Assembly: GCF_029168945.1 (NCBI RefSeq)
Contig: NC_083602.1
Span: forward strand, 46,809,442-46,873,441
Origin: Cannabis sativa
Taxonomy: Eukaryota; Streptophyta; Magnoliopsida; Rosales; Cannabaceae
Length of the DNA: 64,000 nucleotides
Direction of reading: 5' to 3'
Every line of letters begins with the position of its first letter. Position 1 is the stretch's first letter. The translations under genes were made by a program, and so were the position numbers. Positions 57,308 through 64,000 of this stretch are shown here, piece by piece. The notes under the pieces were generated by a model. That model did no database searches. It was not told where the DNA came from and was given only the letters and a program-made list of their open reading frames with translations.

Positions 57308-59203
57308 TGTTGGAATTTATATTTTACCAGGATCTTAGATCTACTCACAAGTATGTTGTTTAAACACCCTAAATATGAACTTTCTAAAATGATAAATTAA
57401 ACACATATAAAGTTAAGAAAACCTTACATTGATGCAGCGGAATTAATGTCTCCTTCCGCTCAGATCTCTAACCCTTGTATCCTTTCTGTAGCAGAGTATA
57501 ATCAAGATCTGAGCCCGAATGTCCTTCTTCTTCAAGTTTGATCCTTCACAGTCTTCCAATCTATGATTGAGTTACTGGTTGCTGTGTGTGGGCACTCACT
57601 CTTTCACTAGGGTCACGAAATTGATGAAGGGAATAGAGAAGAGGGATTTCGGCCAGGTATAGAAAGTAGGGAAGGCTCAGTTTTCTAAAGAGAGAAATTT
57701 CTGTCAAAAAACTAATGAAAGCATGTAATTTGACTGAGCCATCACTTTCTATTTATAGGCAACTACTAGGTTTAGGTTAGGAATTATTTGGCATTAAAAT
57801 AATGAAAAAATCAATTTGAAACTCCACAAATAGTGGCCGGCCATTGTGTGTTAGTGGCCCCACTTGATTTTGCAGTTTTAATAAATTTTATTTCTATTTT
57901 CTCAAAAACGCCAATTTTCTAATTCTAACCTTTTAAATGCCAAAACTAATTATTTAATAACTAAAATAGATTATTAAATAATATTTTCATTTAATTTAAT
58001 TATTAACTAGACACATAAAGTCCATTAATAAATAAATAAACCTAGAATCTCTTTTCTTTACAATTTCACCCCTGCTTAGTGAAAATTCACAAATTAGACA
58101 TAGTCTAACTTTAGAATTATAATTGACTAATCACGAAGCAATTATTGACTCTTACAAGCAGAATGTTCTCAACTAGAATGGGGACCATGGATCTATATGC
58201 TGAGCTTCCAATAAGTGAACCAAATTTACCAAGTAAATTCCTACTTATTAATTCTTCGTTGAATCCACTCTTAGAACTTAGAATTGCACTCTCAGACTTA
58301 TATAGAGCATATTATATGTTCCACGATATCAATATGCTATCTCATTTAACCATTGTTATAATCTTATTGTGATTTAAAGATCCTCTATATAGATGATCTA
58401 CATCGAGATGGGATTTCTTTACCGTTCTCACCCCTCAATGTATTTTGCCCCTTAAAACACTTAGCTACCTGTAAATGGTGTTTAGTGATCTAATAATTAG
58501 TCAGTTAAACAAGAGCTCATCCATTTACTTCTATTTTCTAAGCTCGAAGGGAATCATCACTTGACTTCTATACACCAGTAGAAGCTATAGATTCCATATT
58601 TATGTTTAGCACTACCACTCAATCATACTATCATGTTCCCAAAATATACGTATCACCCTGACCCAAAAGTAGGCTTAACTAATAAATCAAAGAACATGGA
58701 TAGTACTCCTGAGTTGAGCCTAAGCATATCAGGATTTAGATTCTTTTCATCTTAAGATCAACTACTGATATTGACTTGATAAGATATATATAACGGTAAG
58801 TTTGTAATATCTTAACTTAGTTGCAATATCGGTCCAATCCAATGTATACTCCATACATTCGAAACTAGTATACTTTACTAATGACCTGGAAAGAACATAA
58901 CACTTACTCCAAGTGTAAGTACACATCATCGCTGATTATCACATTAGTGTAAATCCAGTAACACTGATGAAACAGGGACCAAGTCTTTTGATTCGTATGA
59001 TCACAATCACATTCCACTGTGTTGACGATACTGTAATTGTGAATAAATATATGATCTGGATTTAACTGATTCTGTGTGTAAATGTAATAAACATATTAAA
59101 CTATTAGCATGTAAAATTCATGCAAACATCAATCACTTCAAATTTCTTATATTGATAACTAATCAGATTGTAAAGAGTTTTATTTAGGGCATAAAACCCA
59201 ACA
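57308..59203 (-). repeat. 5' LTR of the truncated copia-A (1896 bp)
   Basis: TGTTGGAATTTATATTTTACC to GGCATAAAACCCAACA, collinear with the copia-A LTRs at 10086 and 31770. TATA box (minus) at 57749-57757. Confidence 0.92.
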
Positions 59204-61642
59204 ATAACCGGGACCTGGAACAAGAATCAGGATAGGGACCTGGGAAACAAAACTAGGACCGGGACCTAGTACTCGACCCAGACCCAAACTTGAAACTAGG
59301 ACCCAGCTCGTGACTCGGCAAAAGAAATGGAACCAGACTTGGACCCGAGATTGGGATCCGGATCTGGACCCAAGGCTTTGACAAAACCCGTAGTTGGTGT
59401 CTGGATTTGGGACCCAGCCCTGGACCCCAACCCTGACAAGGACCCGAACCCACACCCGGAACTGAACCCAGTCCCGAACCCAAAAGTGGACCCGAACCCG
59501 TACCCTGTGACCCAAAATTGGAACCAAAACCGGAAGTTGACCGGGACTGGAACTAGGACTTGGACTTGGAATCATAACTGAAATTGGACCTAGATCCAGA
59601 ACCGTAACCGAACAAGGACCCGAACTCCAAATCAGACCTAGACCCGAATTGGGAGCCAGACCCGGATCGCAACCCAAACCTAAACTCAGGACCCGAACTT
59701 GAACATCAACTCAGACCCAAACATGGAACCTGACTAGGGACACAGAACCAGGGTCCGGACCTAGAACCGCACCCCAGTCTTGATCCCGAACCCAAACTCA
59801 GAAATGGGACCTGGGACCCGTACTAGAACCAGACCGAGACCCGTGACAGTGATCCAGATCTTGACTCGGGATTCGCGTACGGGGCCTGGAACTGTCCAGT
59901 AGTCGGTGTCTAGATCAGGGACTTAGACTAGGACCAGAACCTAGACGAAGAACCAAACCCGAACCCAGACATAGATCTAGGACCCAAAATTAGAACCTGA
60001 ACGAGAATCGTCGAACCAGGACCCTAGAACATGACTACGACCGTGACCAGGACCCGGACCCAGACCTAGAACCGAACACAGACCTAGCCTCAGACCCAAA
60101 CTAGACTGGAACTCGGGCCCGGACACGGTCGTGTACCCAGACCGGAACTGAGACCCGGACTTGGACCTAAATCAGGTACCCTATCCCAAACACAGACTTG
60201 GACCTAGGTAGGGATCCGAATACGAACTTGGACTCGGACAAAGACCCAGACTGGGATCGAAATGCTGGACCTAGATCTGGACCGAGATCCTGACCCAGAC
60301 CCAAACTTGGACCCGCTCTCGCGACCCAAACTTGGATCTGGACCCGAACCTAGATCAGAATCGAGGTCCAGACCTGAACACAAACTCGGACACAGACTCG
60401 GACCCGAACTCAAACACCCACACCTAGAATCAGACGAAAAGCTAGACCCGGACCCAAATTCGAACCCAGACCAGGATCAGTACCAAGGACTTAGACCAAG
60501 AAGTGAATCCAGACTCAGATCGGGATTGGAACTTGGGACTCGGACCCAACCTAGACCAAGACCCAGGACTCGAACCCACACCCGGGCCTGATCTGGACCT
60601 AGACTGAAATCCGGACCCGAACCTGAACTCAGACAGGACTCGAACTCCGACCCCAACTCAAACTCAAAATCGCAAATGGAACTAGAATCGAACTAGGACT
60701 AGGACCAGGACCAGGACCTAAACCCAAACTCGAACCCAGATGAAAACCCAGACAGAGACCTAAACCCTAAACGAGACTAGGACTTGAACCCGAACCTAGA
60801 TCGGGACCCAAACCCACAAAATAACGGGGACCTTGACCTAGAATCAGGATAGGGACCTGGGAAACAGAACTAGGACCGAGACCTAGTACTCGACCCAGAC
60901 CCGAACTGGAACCTAGGACCCAGCTCGTGACCCGGCACCAAAAATGGACCATACTGGGACCCGAGATTGGGATCCGAATGTGGACCCAGGGCTTGGACAA
61001 TACCCGCAGTCGGTGTTTGGATTTGGGACCCAGCCCTGGACCAAAACCCACACTCAGACCTGAACCTAGTCCCAAACCCAAAAGTGGACCCGAAAACTTT
61101 GTGACCCAAAATTGGTACCAAAGCCGGAAGTTGACCGGGACTGGAACTAGCACTTAGACTTGGAATCATAACTGAAATTGGACCTAGATCCAGAACCGTA
61201 ATCGGACCAGGACCCGGACTCCAAATCAGACCTAGACCCGAATTGTGAGCCACACCCGGATCCAAACCCAAACCTGGACTCGGGACCCGAACCCGAACCT
61301 AAACTCAGACCCAAACATGGAACCAGACTAGCGACATAGAACAAGGGTCGAAACCTAGAACCGCACCCCAGTCTCGATCTCGAACCGAAACTCAGAAATG
61401 GGACCTGGGACCTGAACCAGGACCAGAGCGAGACCCCTGACATTGATTCAGATCTTGTTTCGGGATTCGGGTAACGGGGCCTTGAACAGACCAGTAGTCG
61501 GTGTCTAGATTTGGGACTCAGACTAGGATCAGAACCCAGACAAAGAACCGAAACTCGAACCCAGACCAGGGTCAGAACCAAGGACTTAGACCCAGAACTG
61601 AATCCAGACTCAGATCGGGATTGGAACTTGGGACTCGGATCA
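59204..61642 (+). repeat. Tandem array, segment 3
   Basis: Array resumes in the same orientation with landmarks near 59400, 59902, 60255, 61005 and 61497 (about 1.5 higher-order units). It ends at CTCGGATCA, the insertion point of the second copia-B. Confidence 0.92.
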
Positions 61643-63479
61643 TGTTGGAAATATTTTAACAGGATCTAGATTTACTACCAAGTATGTTTCATTAACATCC
61701 TAATATGAATTCGAAAACAATGAAATAAACACATAAGAGTTTTAGAAAAACTTACATTGGGTGTAGCGGAATATAATGTCTCCTTCCATTCTCTAGCCCT
61801 TGATTCCTTTCTCTAGCAGAGCATAATCAAGATCTGAATCTGGATCACTTTCTCTCCTTCTTTGATGTTGATTATCCACACTCTTACACACTATGATTGA
61901 GATACCACTTGATCTGTGTGGGCACTACTCTATCACTCAAGGGAATTTCGAAACATTTAGAGAAGAAAAGAGAGAGAAGGGCGGCAAGGCTTTTTCTGAA
62001 AGAAATAATGTTCAAAGTCATTAGTCTCTTGAAGCCAACACTTTCTATTTATAGAATCCCCTCTAGGTTTAGGTTAGAATTGTATGGCATTAAAATTATG
62101 GAAAAAAATAAAATGGTAAACCTCTTGCATAGTGGGCGGCCCATATAAGAAAATCGGGCCTCACTTTTCAACTTTCCCATTTTGTTATTTTCATTCCTAT
62201 TTTCTCAAAAATGCCAATTTTCCAATTTGACCTTTTAAATGCCAATCCTAATTATTTAATAACTTAAAAATAATTATTAAATAATATTGTCATTTAATAT
62301 ATTTATTAATTTAGACATGTAAAGTCTCTTAATTAATAAATAAACCTAGAATCTCTTTTCTTTACAATTTCGCCCTTGCTTAGTGAACATTCATAAACTA
62401 GACATAGTCTAACTTTCGAATTATAATTGATTAATCTAAATCAATTAACTGAGTCTTACAAGCAGTATGGTCTCAACTAGTATGGGGACCATGGGCCTAT
62501 ATAACCGAGCTTCCAATAAGTCGAACCGAATTTACCAAGTAAATTCCCTAACTTATTAATTCCTTATTGAATCCACACTTAGAACTTGGAATTGCACTCT
62601 CAGTCATATAGAACGCTCTACATATTCCACGATATAGATACGTCATTACTTAGCCATTGTTACAATCCTAATTTGATCAATGACCCTTTAATAGATGATC
62701 TACATTCAATAGGCACTAAGTTACCGTTACACCTTCAATGTATTTTATCCTTAAAACACTTAGCTCTGTATAAATGATATTTCAGCGAAGTGAAATGAGA
62801 TCTCCACCATTTATCTCTTTTTAGCCAAGCTCGAAGGATATCATAGTTCACTTCTAAATTCCTATAGAAGTTATAGACTCCATATTTATGTTAGCGCTCC
62901 CACTCAATTATACTATCATGTTCCCAAAATGTACGTATCACCCTGACCAAAAAGTAGGCTTAACTAACAAATCAAAGAATATGTATAATACTCTTGAGAT
63001 CGAACCTAATCATATCAGGATTAAGATCATTTGATCTAGTATCAACAGGTGATATTAAATTGAATAGATGTTACGGTAAATTTTAATATATCTAATCAAA
63101 GTTCAATATCGGTCCCTTCCGATGTATACTCCATACATCCGATACTGGTAAACTTTGCCAATGCCCTAGAAAGGACATAACACTTATCCAAGGTGTAAGA
63201 ATACCTATCGCTGATTATCATGTCAGTCTAAATCAAGTGAACTGACAAATCAGGGAATAAACTTTTGAACATATAATTAAGATTATATTCCACTGTGCTG
63301 ACAACACTATAATCATTAACAAATTCATACGTTCTGGACTTAACTAGAATTCATACATTATATATAATCATGAAATAAATCATGTGAACCATGCAACATA
63401 AAATGTTATTTCTGATCTTTATTAATAAGTAAATCTGATTATATTGAAATGGGTTTTATTTAGGGCACAAAACCCAACA
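61643..63479 (-). repeat. 3' LTR of the second copia-B (1837 bp)
   Basis: TGTTGGAAATATTTTAACAGG to GGCACAAAACCCAACA. Collinear with the split LTR at 9686-10085 plus 33670-35110 and therefore the empty-site reference for the copia-A insertion. Confidence 0.92.
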
Positions 63480-63490
63480 AACTCCCACTT
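63480..63490 (-). other. Polypurine tract of the second copia-B
   Basis: Minus strand AAGTGGGAGTT, identical to 9675-9685. Confidence 0.85.
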
Positions 63491-64000
63491 GCACTAATAT
63501 AAAACAAAATGTGCATTTCAAATAATCTCAACACCTTGATATACAAATCAAGTGTAGTAGTAGTATACTCTTCGTAATAGGATCTGACAGGTTGAATTAA
63601 ACACAACCTTCTCACCACCATTACTCTTCCTTAATCACAAAATCCTTGACATTGTGAAATTCCTCTCTATATGTCTACTCTCTTGGGATACTGGATTCTA
63701 TACTTTTGGCAACTACTATTCGGTTATTTAGGAAGTAACACTAGTAGTTAAGACAAGTTGGAACGGTGCCACAAATGTATAGAACTTTCCTTGGACTGAA
63801 TAAGTACCTTTCCTGCAACTTTAACATTCAGTCTCTCTCTAGTAGACCTAGAGACTTCAGATAGGTTTTTACACTTCTCCAATATCACTACTCCACCCCC
63901 AGAGTAATCACCATCTTATCAGCAGACTTTCTAGCACAAAGGCAAGTCTCGAAATCTAATGTGGTGTAGTCTAAGAGTTTTAAACACACCCTTATAGACT
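63491..64000 (-). pseudogene. Decayed pol 3' region of the second copia-B
   Basis: On the minus strand no open frame of useful length. It contains the same RNase H relic (TCTGGGGGTGGAGTAGTGAT) with adjacent TAG and TGA as copia-B at about 9260-9280. Identity to copia-B over this stretch is above 90 percent by eye. Confidence 0.65.

Larger units (their letters stand above)
55379..59203 (-). mobile_element. Truncated copia-A: 5' LTR plus 1.9 kb of leader only
   Basis: Minus-strand fragment. The 5' LTR is 57308-59203 (1896 bp). The leader 55379-57292 is collinear with 29910-31754 of copia-A. Gag, pol and 3' LTR are missing and the left end lies directly against array sequence, without an LTR, so no target duplication can be tested. 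The array phase jumps from the GGGATCGAAATG landmark to the CACAATAACCGGG landmark, which are about 570 bp apart in other units. A deletion probably removed the 3' part of the element together with about 0.57 kb of array. Confidence 0.85.
61643..64000 (-). mobile_element. Second copia-B element (minus strand), right end outside window
   Basis: 3' LTR at 61643-63479 and, after the polypurine tract, internal sequence 63491-64000 that is the reverse complement of copia-B 9165-9674. The left flank GATCA (61638-61642) should be duplicated beyond the 5' LTR outside the window. The internal part carries the same broken frames as copia-B. Confidence 0.9.

Noticed and set aside
35111..61642. Dozens of 60-260-codon open frames on both strands with Asp-Pro-Asn or Gly-Ser-Arg repeats
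   Set aside because: They follow from a 6-bp period with few stop triplets; all frames are open alike, frames do not match between units, and no start or promoter context supports them.
35111..61642. Interstitial telomere repeat
   Set aside because: Words such as CCTAAACCCAAACCC look telomere-like, but the heptamer CCCTAAA is not repeated in tandem; the unit is a hexamer pattern.
35111..61642. CRISPR-like array
   Set aside because: No regular repeat-spacer alternation and the context is a plant retrotransposon landscape.
1..64000. Host genes, rRNA, tRNA genes
   Set aside because: None found on reading both strands; the sequence is accounted for by transposons and the array. A very small noncoding RNA could still be missed by eye.

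Overview
The window comes from plant repeat-rich heterochromatin. I see no host protein gene, rRNA or tRNA gene. Everything recognisable is either a plant LTR retrotransposon (Ty3/gypsy Tat lineage, Ty1/copia, one chromovirus solo LTR) or one long degenerate tandem array. The retrotransposon families (Tat elements with an antisense ORF, copia elements with an initiator-Met primer site) point to a flowering plant; the species cannot be fixed from this sequence.

Layout. The substrate is a tandem array seen at 35111-42550, 43170-55378 and 59204-61642 (about 22 kb net). Its basic pattern alternates three purines with three pyrimidines, and it is organised into higher-order units of about 1.6 kb. 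One part (37038-39725) is a very recent 3 x 896 bp triplication. Into this array are inserted: (1) a plus-strand copia element, here called copia-B, whose 3' end is at 35110 and whose 5' end lies left of the window; (2) a chromovirus-like solo LTR (42551-43169, 5-bp target duplication); (3) a truncated minus-strand copia-A element (55379-59203); (4) a second copia-B, on the minus strand, running off the right edge (61643-64000).

Copia-B is itself a nest. A deleted Tat-type element (1-5016, minus) sits in its leader. A minus-strand copia-A element (10086-33664) sits in its 3' LTR with a perfect TAGAT target duplication. That copia-A carries a solo LTR of a related family (14121-16017) and a complete, young Tat element (16489-28808; 780-bp LTRs differing at 6 sites; ATATT target duplication). 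Order of events: array, then copia-B, then copia-A, then Tat and the solo LTR. Relative LTR divergence agrees with this order.

The Tat element is the only one with an apparently intact coding capacity: a 2000-codon gag-pol ORF on the plus strand (17332-23334) and, convergent to it, an antisense transcription unit on the minus strand. That unit has its own TATA box, a leader intron, a start codon just after the acceptor, a final short intron and a coiled-coil last exon. The deleted Tat-type element at 1-5016 keeps the same antisense layout (TATA box, leader intron, start of the ORF) although all of pol is gone. The copia elements are coding wrecks, yet two copia-B copies share the same broken internal sequence, which suggests they were mobilised by proteins supplied from elsewhere.
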